Positions 16,759-24,808 of a DNA stretch of 64,000 bases are shown here, in pieces. Location: positions 124,001 through 188,000 of the forward strand of contig NZ_JALKAC010000003.1 in the NCBI RefSeq assembly GCF_024171645.1, given 5' to 3'. The notes under the pieces are model-generated. The model saw nothing but the letters and a program-made list of their open reading frames with translations. It was not told the origin of the DNA and searched no databases. A program made the translations under genes and the position numbers. Within the stretch, counting starts at the first letter, position 1, and the number at the start of each line of letters is the position of its first letter. This DNA comes from Flavobacterium sp. HSC-32F16 (GTDB lineage Bacteria; Bacteroidota; Bacteroidia; Flavobacteriales; Flavobacteriaceae).

Positions 16759-19140
16759 ATGATTACAAAAAAACTCAGCCTTTTTCTAATTATTATCTTT
16801 ACAACTTTTACTTCTTTTTCTCAAGAAAAATTTACACTAAGCGGTACAATAAAAGATTTTAAAAATAACGAAACTTTAATTGGTGTTAATATTTACATTC
16901 CGGCTTTAAAAATAGGAACAACCACAAACGAATATGGTTTTTATTCTATTACAGTTCCTCGCGGTGAACATCAAATAGAAATAAGTTACGTAGGCTACCA
17001 AACCATTCAGCAGACGATTGTTTTAAACCAAAACACCAAAAATAATTTTGCCATCAGCGAAAGCGGCGAAGAACTTCAGGAAGTTGTAATTACTGACAAT
17101 AAAGGCAAAATAAACATTAAGTCTCCCGAAATGAGTGTAAACAAACTCTCAATTTCAACCATAAAAAAAATGCCGGTAGTTTTAGGAGAAGTCGATGTTT
17201 TAAAATCTATTTTATTACTTCCGGGAGTTACAAATGCGGGCGAAGGCGCATCAGGATTTAATGTTCGCGGCGGCGGTGCTGATCAGAATTTAATTTTATT
17301 AGATGAAGCTACTATTTTTAATTCATCACACGTTTTCGGGTTTTTCTCGGTTTTTAATCCAGATGCTATTAAAGATTTAAAATTGTATAAAGGAGGCATT
17401 CCGGCTCGATTTGGAGGACGCGCTTCTTCTGTTTTAGAAATTTACCAGAAAGACGGAAGCAGTAAAAATTTTCATGTAAACGGTGGAATTGGTTTAATCT
17501 CAAGCCGTCTTCTTTTAGAAGGCCCAATTGTAAAAGACAAAGGTTCTTTTTTAATTGGAGGAAGAGCTTCTTATGCGCATTTGTTCCTAAAACTATCCGA
17601 AGAAAATAAAGATAACTCTGCCTATTTTTATGACTTAAATGCTAAATTCAGTTATAAACTAAACGACAATAACAGCTTATATTTATCTGGCTATTTTGGT
17701 CGTGATGTTTTCAGCTTAAATAAAAGTTTTACCAATATTTACGGAAATTCAACTTTAAACCTTAGATGGAATCATTTGTACTCTGATAAACTGTTCTCTA
17801 ATTTATCTTTAATCTACAGTGATTATTATTACGGACTTGACTTAGATTTCGTGGGTTTCAAATGGGATTCAGGGATTAAAAACTACAATATCAAATACGA
17901 TTTCAAACATTATATTTCAGATAAATTCAAACTAAATTATGGTTTAAACGGAATTTACTACGAATTCAATCCCGGAACGATCAAACCAAGCGGAAATGAT
18001 TCCGGAATTAATCCCGATCAGCTGGATAAAAAATATGCTTTTGAACCTTCTGTTTATTTAGATGCCGAAAATCAGCTTTCTAAAAAAATTACTATTGCTT
18101 ATGGTTTGCGATACAGTTTGTTTTATCGTTTGGGTTCTTCGACTATCAATTATTACGACGATAATAATCCCGTTATTTTCAATTCTGATATGCAGATTTA
18201 TGAAAAAGGCACGCCAACCTCAACAAAGTATTTTGGCAAAAATAAAGTAATTCAGGATTACAACAACCTTGAACCAAGACTTGCCGTTTCTTATCAATTA
18301 AACGAAGATCAATCTGTAAAAGCGAGTTACAATCGTATGGCGCAATATCTTCAATTAATTTCAAACACCTCATCTCCTACTCCTCTTGACGTTTGGATGC
18401 CAAGTGACAATTACATCAAACCGCAGATTGCAGATCAGGTGGCTTTAGGTTATTTCAGAAATTTAAAAGACGGTGATTATTCACTTGAAGTTGAAACTTA
18501 TTACAAGAAAATTCAAAATAGATTAGACTATATTGATGGTGCCGACTTAATTGCTAATGATGCGATCGAACAGGTGATTTTAAACGGAAGAATGCGTGCA
18601 TATGGTCTGGAAATTATGGTTAAGAAAAACACTGGTAAATTCAACGGCTGGGTTTCTTACACCTTATCAAAATCTGAGCAGCAAACACCCGGAAGAACTC
18701 CTGAAGAAATTGGAATTAATGATGGAAAATGGTACAGTTCTGCTTATGATAAAACACATAATTTAGCGATCACATCGGCTTATAATCTAAACGAAAAATG
18801 GTCATTTGGCGCTAATTTTGCTTTACAGTCAGGTCAACCGGTTACGTACCCAAACGGACAATATGAGTATTTAGGAATTACAGTTCCTAGTTATGGCCAG
18901 CGAAATGAAAACAGGCTTCCGGCTTATCATCATTTAGACGTTTCTGCAACTTTAACACCTCGAAAAAACAAAGACAGAAACTGGAAAGGCGAATGGGTTT
19001 TCAGTATTTATAATTTGTACAACCGAAGCAACGCAGCCTCTATCAATTTCAGACAAAATTCTGATACAGGATTAAATGAAGCGGTACGATTATCGATTTT
19101 CGGAATAGTGCCGGCGGTTAGTTATAATTTCAAATTTTAA
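16759..19140 (+). CDS. TonB-dependent outer-membrane receptor
   Basis: A 793-residue receptor from the Met at 16759 (MITKKLSLFLIIIF); an earlier in-frame ATG at 16738 adds seven polar residues before the signal peptide. After the signal (to about 22, TSFSQ) comes a carboxypeptidase-regulatory-like domain (about 25-105), then the plug (GEVDVLKSILLLPGVT, GFNVRGGGADQNLILLDEA, GGIPARFGGRASSVLEI), then a 22-strand-type barrel to the C-terminal Phe (VSYNFKF). Such receptors import large ligands using TonB energy. The paired DUF4249 lipoprotein follows 31 bases later, a typical Bacteroidota arrangement; no SusD or glycanase gene is near, so the ligand is open. Confidence 0.92.
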   Translation: MITKKLSLFLIIIFTTFTSFSQEKFTLSGTIKDFKNNETLIGVNIYIPALKIGTTTNEYGFYSITVPRGEHQIEISYVGYQTIQQTIVLNQNTKNNFAISESGEELQEVVITDNKGKINIKSPEMSVNKLSISTIKKMPVVLGEVDVLKSILLLPGVTNAGEGASGFNVRGGGADQNLILLDEATIFNSSHVFGFFSVFNPDAIKDLKLYKGGIPARFGGRASSVLEIYQKDGSSKNFHVNGGIGLISSRLLLEGPIVKDKGSFLIGGRASYAHLFLKLSEENKDNSAYFYDLNAKFSYKLNDNNSLYLSGYFGRDVFSLNKSFTNIYGNSTLNLRWNHLYSDKLFSNLSLIYSDYYYGLDLDFVGFKWDSGIKNYNIKYDFKHYISDKFKLNYGLNGIYYEFNPGTIKPSGNDSGINPDQLDKKYAFEPSVYLDAENQLSKKITIAYGLRYSLFYRLGSSTINYYDDNNPVIFNSDMQIYEKGTPTSTKYFGKNKVIQDYNNLEPRLAVSYQLNEDQSVKASYNRMAQYLQLISNTSSPTPLDVWMPSDNYIKPQIADQVALGYFRNLKDGDYSLEVETYYKKIQNRLDYIDGADLIANDAIEQVILNGRMRAYGLEIMVKKNTGKFNGWVSYTLSKSEQQTPGRTPEEIGINDGKWYSSAYDKTHNLAITSAYNLNEKWSFGANFALQSGQPVTYPNGQYEYLGITVPSYGQRNENRLPAYHHLDVSATLTPRKNKDRNWKGEWVFSIYNLYNRSNAASINFRQNSDTGLNEAVRLSIFGIVPAVSYNFKF

Positions 19141-19171
19141 ACAATTTTTCTTAACTGAAAATAAAGATCCC

Positions 19172-19993
19172 ATGAAAAAAATAATAATATTCATCTTCTT
19201 ATTTACATCGTTTTTCTTTACAAGCTGTGAAGATGTTGTCGATGTTGATCTCGATAACGCTCCTCCCAAATTAGTAATTGAAGCTGCCATAAACTGGGAA
19301 AAAGGAACAACAGGAAAACAACAATTTATAAAATTAACTACAACAACTGGTTACTTTGAAAATGTAATTCCAACAGTTTCAAATGCCGTAATTTATATCA
19401 CAAACAGCCAGAATGAAAAATTTAATTTTAATGAAATCCAAAAAACGGGACGTTATGTCTGTAACGATTTTATTCCCGAAATAGATGAAACTTATAAACT
19501 GACGATCATAAGTAACGGCACAGCATATACTGCCTCCGAAACATTAAAATCTGTTGCTCCCATTACAAGAATTGAACAAAATAACCAAGGAGGTTTTACA
19601 GGAAAAGATATAGAAATAAAAGCCTATTATAACGATCCAGCCGATGAAGATAATTTTTATTTGTACCGATATTTATACTCCAATAAAATAACATCAAACT
19701 ATTATGTTGATGAAGATAAGTTCTTTCAGGGAAATGAATTCTTCAGCGTTTCAGATGATGATGAACTTGAGACCGGTGATGAAATTGAAATTACACATTA
19801 CGGAATTTCAAAACAATATTACAATTACATGAGCATTTTGGTGAGTATTGCAGGAAGCAATGTCGGCGGACCTTTTCAATCGCCGCCCGCAACTGTAAAA
19901 GGAAATATTATTAATACAACTGACAAAACAAATTATCCGTTAGGCTATTTTTCACTTAGCGAAAAAGAAACAAAAAAATTCAAAATTCAATAA
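19172..19993 (+). CDS. DUF4249 lipoprotein, partner of the TonB receptor
   Basis: A 273-residue lipoprotein: lipobox FFFTSC (Cys19), then EDVVDVDLDNAPPKLVIEA, the conserved opening of DUF4249 proteins, and immunoglobulin-like beta-rich segments (GYFENVIPTVSNAVIYIT, TYKLTIISNGTAYTAS). DUF4249 proteins are coded next to TonB-dependent receptors throughout Bacteroidota and probably sit on the outer membrane next to the barrel, as a surface or periplasmic accessory in ligand capture. The gene follows the receptor by 31 bases and precedes a GyrI-like gene by 2 bases, so all three are likely one operon. Confidence 0.88.
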   Translation: MKKIIIFIFLFTSFFFTSCEDVVDVDLDNAPPKLVIEAAINWEKGTTGKQQFIKLTTTTGYFENVIPTVSNAVIYITNSQNEKFNFNEIQKTGRYVCNDFIPEIDETYKLTIISNGTAYTASETLKSVAPITRIEQNNQGGFTGKDIEIKAYYNDPADEDNFYLYRYLYSNKITSNYYVDEDKFFQGNEFFSVSDDDELETGDEIEITHYGISKQYYNYMSILVSIAGSNVGGPFQSPPATVKGNIINTTDKTNYPLGYFSLSEKETKKFKIQ

Positions 19994-19995
19994 TA

Positions 19996-20478
19996 ATGGA
20001 AGCAAGAATTGAAACTTTGACTGAGAAAAAACTCATTGGAAAATACATTGATATGTCTTTTATCGAAAATAAAACATTTCAGCTATGGAGCAGTTTTATG
20101 CCTAAACGAAAGGATATCAAAAATACTATCGATAATAATTTATATTCTTTAGAAGTTTTCTCTCCAGATCACTTTGATAATTTTGATCCAGCCAAAACAT
20201 TTCAAAAATGGGCTGCTGTTGAAGTTGAAAATTTAGAGCATGTTCCGCCAAGAATGGAAACTTTAATTGTTCCTGATGGGCTCTATGCCGTTTTTGTTCA
20301 TTACGGACCTGTTTCAGAAGGACACAAAACGTATCATTCCATATTTGCAGAATGGCTTCCAAAATCAGCATATATTGTTGATGACAGACCCCATTTTGCT
20401 GTAATGGATCACAAGTACAAAAAAGACGATCCGGATTCTGAAGAAGAAATATGGATTCCGATAAAAAACAGAGATTGA
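19996..20478 (+). CDS. GyrI-like effector-binding-domain protein
   Basis: A 160-residue cytoplasmic protein with the AraC-effector-binding/GyrI fold. Visible pieces are the N-terminal ETLTEKKLIGKYIDMSFIENKTFQLW, split as EKKLIGKYIDMSF and NKTFQLWSSFMP, then KWAAVEVENLEHVPPRMETLIVP, YAVFVHYGPVSEGHKTYHSIF and the C-terminal DRPHFAVM...EEEIWIPIK. The last is the family hallmark (E-x-x-I-W-I-P-I). Proteins of this fold bind small hydrophobic molecules or inhibit gyrase; stand-alone members may hydrolyse or sequester drugs. The start is 2 bases after DUF4249, so it is co-transcribed, although it is not exported like its neighbours. Confidence 0.85.
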   Translation: MEARIETLTEKKLIGKYIDMSFIENKTFQLWSSFMPKRKDIKNTIDNNLYSLEVFSPDHFDNFDPAKTFQKWAAVEVENLEHVPPRMETLIVPDGLYAVFVHYGPVSEGHKTYHSIFAEWLPKSAYIVDDRPHFAVMDHKYKKDDPDSEEEIWIPIKNRD

Positions 20479-20524
20479 TTTTTCAGTCGTGAAATATTCT
20501 TCTTAACTTTCAGATAAAAAAAAC

Positions 20525-20974
20525 ATGTTAATCGAAACACTAAAAATACTTTTCAACAGGGATTTAAATAAACTAAAATTCGAAATCGAATCGTATGAAA
20601 ACGAAAATCAAATTTGGGCAGTTAATCACGATATTTCTAATTCTGGCGGTAATCTTTGTTTACATTTAATTGGAAACCTGAATACTTACATAGGAGCCGA
20701 AATTGGAAAAACAGGATATATTAGAAATCGTCCTTTAGAATTTTCTCTAAAAGATGTTCCGAAATCAGAATTAATCCAGAAAATTGAAGATACCATTTTG
20801 GTCGTAAATAATGCACTCGACATTTTAACCGAAGCCGATTTACAACAAATTTATCCACAGATAGTTTTTGAGAAAGAAATGACAACCGGATTCTTTTTGA
20901 TTCATCTTGCTACACATTTAGGCTATCATTTAGGACAGATAAATTATCATAGAAGACTGCTGAATCAGCCATAA
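20525..20974 (+). CDS. DinB-family protein (DUF1572-like)
   Basis: A 149-residue helical protein of the DinB/YfiT superfamily, a four-helix bundle that usually carries three histidines binding a divalent metal. The DUF1572-type block is clear: AVNHDISNSGGNLCLHLIGNLNTYIG with one His, and at the end FFLIHLATHLGYHLGQINYHRR, which gives several possible His ligands. Related enzymes use bacillithiol, mycothiol or glutathione for thiol transfer. In Bacteroidota they may act in bacillithiol-dependent detoxification. It lies 46 bases after the GyrI-like gene, possibly in the same operon. A second DinB-like gene is at 51729-52196. Confidence 0.8.
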   Translation: MLIETLKILFNRDLNKLKFEIESYENENQIWAVNHDISNSGGNLCLHLIGNLNTYIGAEIGKTGYIRNRPLEFSLKDVPKSELIQKIEDTILVVNNALDILTEADLQQIYPQIVFEKEMTTGFFLIHLATHLGYHLGQINYHRRLLNQP

Positions 20975-21068
20975 AAAATATAATAAAACCGTAAAACCTC
21001 AACATATGTAAATGTTTTAGAAATTAGAATTACGAAATCTTTGTACTCTTAATTTTAATTTTTAAAAC

Positions 21069-21524
21069 ATGAAACATTTAATAGCTTATTTAGTCTGCAT
21101 TTGTGCATTACAAACAAAAGCACAAACTTTCAAAAATCCTGATTCGTTATTTGATCCTGCACCGTATGGTTTCAGTCATGCATCTTCAGTAAAAACATCT
21201 GGAGAACTGGTTTATATTTCTGGTCAGAGCGGCGGTTTTGGCAAAGAACATATTTTAAGTTCAAACTTTAGAGAACAAGTTCAAACGGCTTTAAAAAACC
21301 TGACAACAATTTTAAATAATTATGAGCTAAAGCCAGAAAATGTAATGAAAATTACAATTCTTATCGTAGACCATTCCTCAGAAAAACTAAAAATATGGGA
21401 AGAAGAAATGAGCAAAACATGGAAAAACAAACCATTTCCCGCAAGTACATTAATTCCTGTACCCAGATTAGCACTGGACAAAATGTTGATAGAAGTTGAT
21501 GCCGTTGCCTTTAAATCCAATTAA
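21069..21524 (+). CDS. Exported RidA-family protein
   Basis: A 151-residue protein with a signal peptide (residues 1-19, MKHLIAYLVCICALQTKAQ) followed by a complete RidA/YjgF/UK114 fold: ASSVKTSGELVYISGQSG, FREQVQTALKNLTTILNNYEL, KITILIVD and the closing LIPVPRLALDKMLIEVDAVAF, split as STLIPVPRLALDK and MLIEVDAVAF. RidA hydrolyses reactive enamine/imine intermediates from PLP enzymes; the arginine needed for this is kept in VPRLALD. Most RidA proteins are cytoplasmic, so a periplasmic copy is unusual. It is a single gene with a spacer containing no clear promoter. Confidence 0.85.
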   Translation: MKHLIAYLVCICALQTKAQTFKNPDSLFDPAPYGFSHASSVKTSGELVYISGQSGGFGKEHILSSNFREQVQTALKNLTTILNNYELKPENVMKITILIVDHSSEKLKIWEEEMSKTWKNKPFPASTLIPVPRLALDKMLIEVDAVAFKSN

Positions 21525-21560
21525 ATAAGCAGATCTCCAAGTCAAAGCCCGTAAGTTTTG

Positions 21561-21568
21561 TACATTTG
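21561..21568 (+). promoter_or_regulatory. -7 box of the thiamine pyrophosphokinase gene
   Basis: TACATTTG, 25 bases before the ATG at 21593. It overlaps an in-frame TTG at 21566, so that TTG cannot be the translation start of this transcript. Confidence 0.6.
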
Positions 21569-21592
21569 CGACATATTTTAAAAAACATCTAC

Positions 21593-22255
21593 ATGTCATC
21601 ACATCATATAGTTCGCGACGATCAGGAACCCGCTTTAATAATTGCCAATGGAGCAGCCTGTAATCCCGAATTATTAGGACAATTGCTCGAATGGTCTCCG
21701 TTGGTTATCGTGCTAGATTCAGCGATGGAAAGAGTGGTTGAATTAGGGATTAAAGTCGATGTGCTGCTTGGTGATTTTGACCGTGGTTTTGACCCAGAAA
21801 TTTATAAAACTTCGCAATATCCTATTGAAATTGTCCACACGCCAGATCAGGATAAAACCGACTTAGAGAAGGCTTTTGATTATTTGGTTAAAAGAAAAAT
21901 CCCTGCCGTAAATGTAGTCTGGGCAACCGGAAGACGTGCCGATCATACCATAACAAACCTTACAAATATTGTTCGTTACCGTGATTTACTTAAAATCGTA
22001 ATTCTAGACGATCATTCGAAGATTTTCCTTCTACCAACAAAATTCGAAAAATGGTATACTGCAAAAACTCCAATTTCCTTAATTCCAATTGGCGTTGTAA
22101 ATGGTATTTATTCAACCAATTTAAAATATGAATTGAATGATGATACCCTGACAATGGGTTACAGAACCGGAAGCAGTAATTCGGTTTTAGAAGATGGTCT
22201 TATATCAATTTCTCATACAAACGGAGATTTGTTGTTAATGGAATGCTTTGATTAA
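21593..22255 (+). CDS. thiN: Thiamine pyrophosphokinase
   Basis: A 220-residue enzyme starting at the ATG at 21593 (MSSHHIVRDDQEP); the in-frame TTG at 21566 lies in the promoter. The two-domain TPK pattern is clear: ALIIANGAACNPELLG, VDVLLGDFDRGFDPE, HTPDQDKTDLEKAFDYL (the magnesium/thiamine site), WATGRRADHTITNL, then a C-terminal beta-sandwich thiamine-binding part (ISLIPIGVVNGIYST, TGSSNSVLEDGLISISH). It transfers pyrophosphate from ATP to thiamine to make thiamine diphosphate. It stands alone between an exported RidA and rlmF. Confidence 0.9.
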   Translation: MSSHHIVRDDQEPALIIANGAACNPELLGQLLEWSPLVIVLDSAMERVVELGIKVDVLLGDFDRGFDPEIYKTSQYPIEIVHTPDQDKTDLEKAFDYLVKRKIPAVNVVWATGRRADHTITNLTNIVRYRDLLKIVILDDHSKIFLLPTKFEKWYTAKTPISLIPIGVVNGIYSTNLKYELNDDTLTMGYRTGSSNSVLEDGLISISHTNGDLLLMECFD

Positions 22256-22318
22256 AAGCTAAAAAAATAAAAAGTCCATGCGGGACGGAATATTTATAGT
22301 TTAAAATATCTTGTACTA

Positions 22319-22419
22319 ATTAAAGCTCCAGCGTGGTGACACACAATATAAATGTCGCTCCGCTGCAGCTTTAATTACCCCTAAATTAAATCCCTGTAAA
22401 TATTACGCTCCTTCGGAGC
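22319..22419. repeat. Palindromic repeat between thiN and rlmF
   Basis: ATTAAAGCTCCAGCG (22319-22333) pairs with CGCTGCAGCTTTAAT (22361-22375, one mismatch) around a 27-nt loop; next to it is the small hairpin GCTCCTTCGGAGC (22407-22419). GC-rich compared with surrounding DNA and without a T-run. This looks like a REP-type element; the family is different from the CCCGTGG elements. Confidence 0.65.
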
Positions 22420-22466
22420 TTTCTTAAAAAAAGGAATATCTATCTTTACGCAGAAATAAATCAAAA

Positions 22467-23417
22467 ATGAAAGCAGAAAACAATTCTCAAAAAGACAATT
22501 TACATCCTAGAAATCTTCACCGTTCGCGATATGATTTTGAACTTCTGATCACTAATTGTCCTGAATTAAAAGCTTTTATTTCCATAAATAAATACGGAAT
22601 CGAAACCGTTGATTTCAGTAATCCGCTTGCTGTAAAAACTTTAAACAAAGCTTTACTGCAAACCTATTACGATATTCAGAATTGGAATATTCCTAAAAAT
22701 TATCTGTGTCCGCCAATTCCGGGACGCGCTGATTATATTCATTATATAGCCGATTTATTAGCAGAAACAAACAATAACCAAATTCCCGAAGGTAATTCTG
22801 TCATGGGACTGGATATTGGAACGGGTGCAAATTTAATCTATCCGATATTAGCAAATTCAATTTACAACTGGAGTTTTGTTGCAACAGACATTTATAAAAG
22901 TTCAATTGAAAACGCAAGTAAAATTATCGAAGCCAATCCAAGATTAATTGATGCCATTAGTCTACAACAGCAGACTGAACCTCGATTTATTTTCAAAAAC
23001 ATTATAATTCCAGAAGACCGATTTACATTCACCATGTGCAATCCGCCTTTTCATGCATCGGCAGAAGAAGCAAATAAAAGTACTTCAAGAAAAGTTTCGA
23101 ATTTAAATCCGAAGGAAAAGAAAAACACAAATCCTGTTTTAAACTTCGGAGGTCAAAATGCTGAATTATGGTGCAATGGCGGTGAAATTGGATTTGTAAC
23201 CCAAATGATTTACGAAAGTGCAAAATACGGTTCACAATGTTTATGGTTTACGACGTTAGTTTCTAAAAAAGAAAATCTTTCCTCTATCTATAAAACTTTA
23301 AAAAAGGTGAATGCAGTTTCGGTTAAAACAATTGAAATGTCGCAAGGACAAAAAAATAGTCGTATTGTCGCATGGAGCTTTTTAAATGAAGGTGAACAAA
23401 AAAAATGGTTCCTGTAA
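22467..23417 (+). CDS. rlmF: 23S rRNA (adenine-1618-N6)-methyltransferase
   Basis: A 316-residue SAM-dependent methyltransferase. Residues around 15-35 (NLHRSRYDFELLI) and CPPIPGRADYIHYIADLL are specific to RlmF, followed by the SAM-binding GLDIGTGANLIYPIL, acidic loop FVATDI and the catalytic NPPF (MCNPPFHAS), then the C-terminal FTTLVSKKENL and MSQGQKNSRIVAWSF. RlmF methylates N6 of A1618 in 23S rRNA during large-subunit assembly. Length is normal. The upstream spacer holds a REP-like palindrome; the start is preceded by a TATCTTTA box. Confidence 0.95.
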   Translation: MKAENNSQKDNLHPRNLHRSRYDFELLITNCPELKAFISINKYGIETVDFSNPLAVKTLNKALLQTYYDIQNWNIPKNYLCPPIPGRADYIHYIADLLAETNNNQIPEGNSVMGLDIGTGANLIYPILANSIYNWSFVATDIYKSSIENASKIIEANPRLIDAISLQQQTEPRFIFKNIIIPEDRFTFTMCNPPFHASAEEANKSTSRKVSNLNPKEKKNTNPVLNFGGQNAELWCNGGEIGFVTQMIYESAKYGSQCLWFTTLVSKKENLSSIYKTLKKVNAVSVKTIEMSQGQKNSRIVAWSFLNEGEQKKWFL

Positions 23418-23496
23418 ACTTCTGATTTCCAATAGAAACCTTGATTTTATAATTTCGTTTTGCTACATTTAGTATAAACTATTTAAAATCAAGATT

Positions 23497-23733
23497 ATGG
23501 CAGAATATATAGGTTATCTCGCATCTGTTTTTATTGTTGGAGGCTTTTTACTGAAAAACCTCAGAACCATCCGCTTCATTAATATGTTTGGCTGTATTTG
23601 TTTCGTTATCTATGGCATTTTTTTAAATGATTACAGAGATCTTAACCAATGGCTTTTACCCGTAATTATTCCAAATGCTATTTTAGCTTTAGTACAGGTA
23701 TATTATTTGACATCAAAAAAAGAGGAATCTTAA
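23497..23733 (+). CDS. Small three-helix membrane protein, YgjV/SemiSWEET-like
   Basis: A 78-residue inner-membrane protein with three hydrophobic segments (about 3-20, 28-45 and 52-71). The pattern YIGYLASVFIVGGFLLKNLRTIRFINMFGCICFVIYG resembles half of a PQ-loop/SWEET fold, as in the small YgjV-type proteins; it is shown here as YIGYLASVFIVGG and LRTIRFINMFGCI. Such half-transporters may form dimers that move small metabolites, but no transport activity has been shown for this group. Annotators have sometimes mislabelled these proteins as uroporphyrinogen decarboxylase; there is no sequence support for that. It is a single gene. Confidence 0.75.
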   Translation: MAEYIGYLASVFIVGGFLLKNLRTIRFINMFGCICFVIYGIFLNDYRDLNQWLLPVIIPNAILALVQVYYLTSKKEES

Positions 23734-23819
23734 AATTATGATATTTTAAACCAAAATTCTGATACATTTTTCACTTACGATAATCGTAACTTTAAGGTTG
23801 AAAACAGAATTTCATCACC

Positions 23820-24761
23820 ATGTTAAAACTATATTCTCGCCTATTTATCGTGTTATTTTTAATCACAAGTTGTGCTTCAACCAAAAAAGCAAAATTTGAA
23901 GATTATGTTTTTAAAACTAAAATTGAAGAACAAAAATATCAAATTGCTTACGACAAGTCTTTAAAACTCTGGGGATTTCCTTATACAGAAGAAAACGTAA
24001 AAACCAGTTTTGGAACGGCACACGTAATTATTTCCGGACCTAAAAACGGAAAGGATTTAGTTTTACTTCACGGAATGGACGCCAGCTCCACAATGTGGTA
24101 TCCAAACATTAAGGTTTTAGCTAAAAATCATCGCATTTATGCCATTGATTTTATAATGGAACCGAATAAGTCGCACTTAACTGCAAAACCGCTTTCTTCA
24201 GAAGAAATTGTAATTTTGTACAACGAAATTTTCAGTTATTACAAACTAAAGAAATTTGATATAATTGGTGCATCAAGAGGCGGTTGGATCGCAACTTTAT
24301 TAGCCGCACAAAAACCGAATTCAATTGACAAAATTGTTTTATTGAGTCCTGCTCAGACATTCAAATTTATCGATAAAATGGGCAAAACAACTTCGGCTTT
24401 AATGCTGAAACTTTTTCCAAGTGAAAAGAAATTCAGTAAAACACTTTCGACATTTTCAACTCATCCGGAAAAAATAAGTCCAGTGTACAAAAGGCAGTTT
24501 TATTTGGCTAATAAATATGCAAAATCAAATTCGAGTTTGTTAAAAATGCATCCGTTTTCAGACAAAGAATTAGAATCAATTAAAAATCCGGTTTTAGTTT
24601 TAATTGGTGATAACGACGTTATTAACTCGGAAGAAAGTTTAGAACGTGCACAAAAATATTTGGCAAACAGCAAAACAAAAATCATCAAAGATGCCGGACA
24701 TTTTTTAACAATCGATCAGCCTAAAATTACAAATGATGCTGTTATTAATTTTTTAGAATAG
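23820..24761 (+). CDS. Alpha/beta hydrolase lipoprotein
   Basis: A 313-residue lipoprotein hydrolase: lipobox LFLITSC (Cys18) followed by ASTKKAKF, then the alpha/beta hydrolase core with LVLLHGMDASSTMWYPN (oxyanion strand-loop), nucleophile motif GASRGG with Ser, an acid in LVLIGDNDVI and a histidine in DAGHFLTIDQP at the C terminus. All triad residues are present. It is probably anchored in the outer or inner membrane facing the periplasm. The exact substrate is unknown; close relatives are simply called alpha/beta hydrolases. It is a single gene located just upstream of uvrB (47-base gap). Confidence 0.85.
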   Translation: MLKLYSRLFIVLFLITSCASTKKAKFEDYVFKTKIEEQKYQIAYDKSLKLWGFPYTEENVKTSFGTAHVIISGPKNGKDLVLLHGMDASSTMWYPNIKVLAKNHRIYAIDFIMEPNKSHLTAKPLSSEEIVILYNEIFSYYKLKKFDIIGASRGGWIATLLAAQKPNSIDKIVLLSPAQTFKFIDKMGKTTSALMLKLFPSEKKFSKTLSTFSTHPEKISPVYKRQFYLANKYAKSNSSLLKMHPFSDKELESIKNPVLVLIGDNDVINSEESLERAQKYLANSKTKIIKDAGHFLTIDQPKITNDAVINFLE

Positions 24762-24808
24762 CATCCAAACTTTGTATCTTTACAAAACTAATTTTTCATC
24801 AGTAACAA

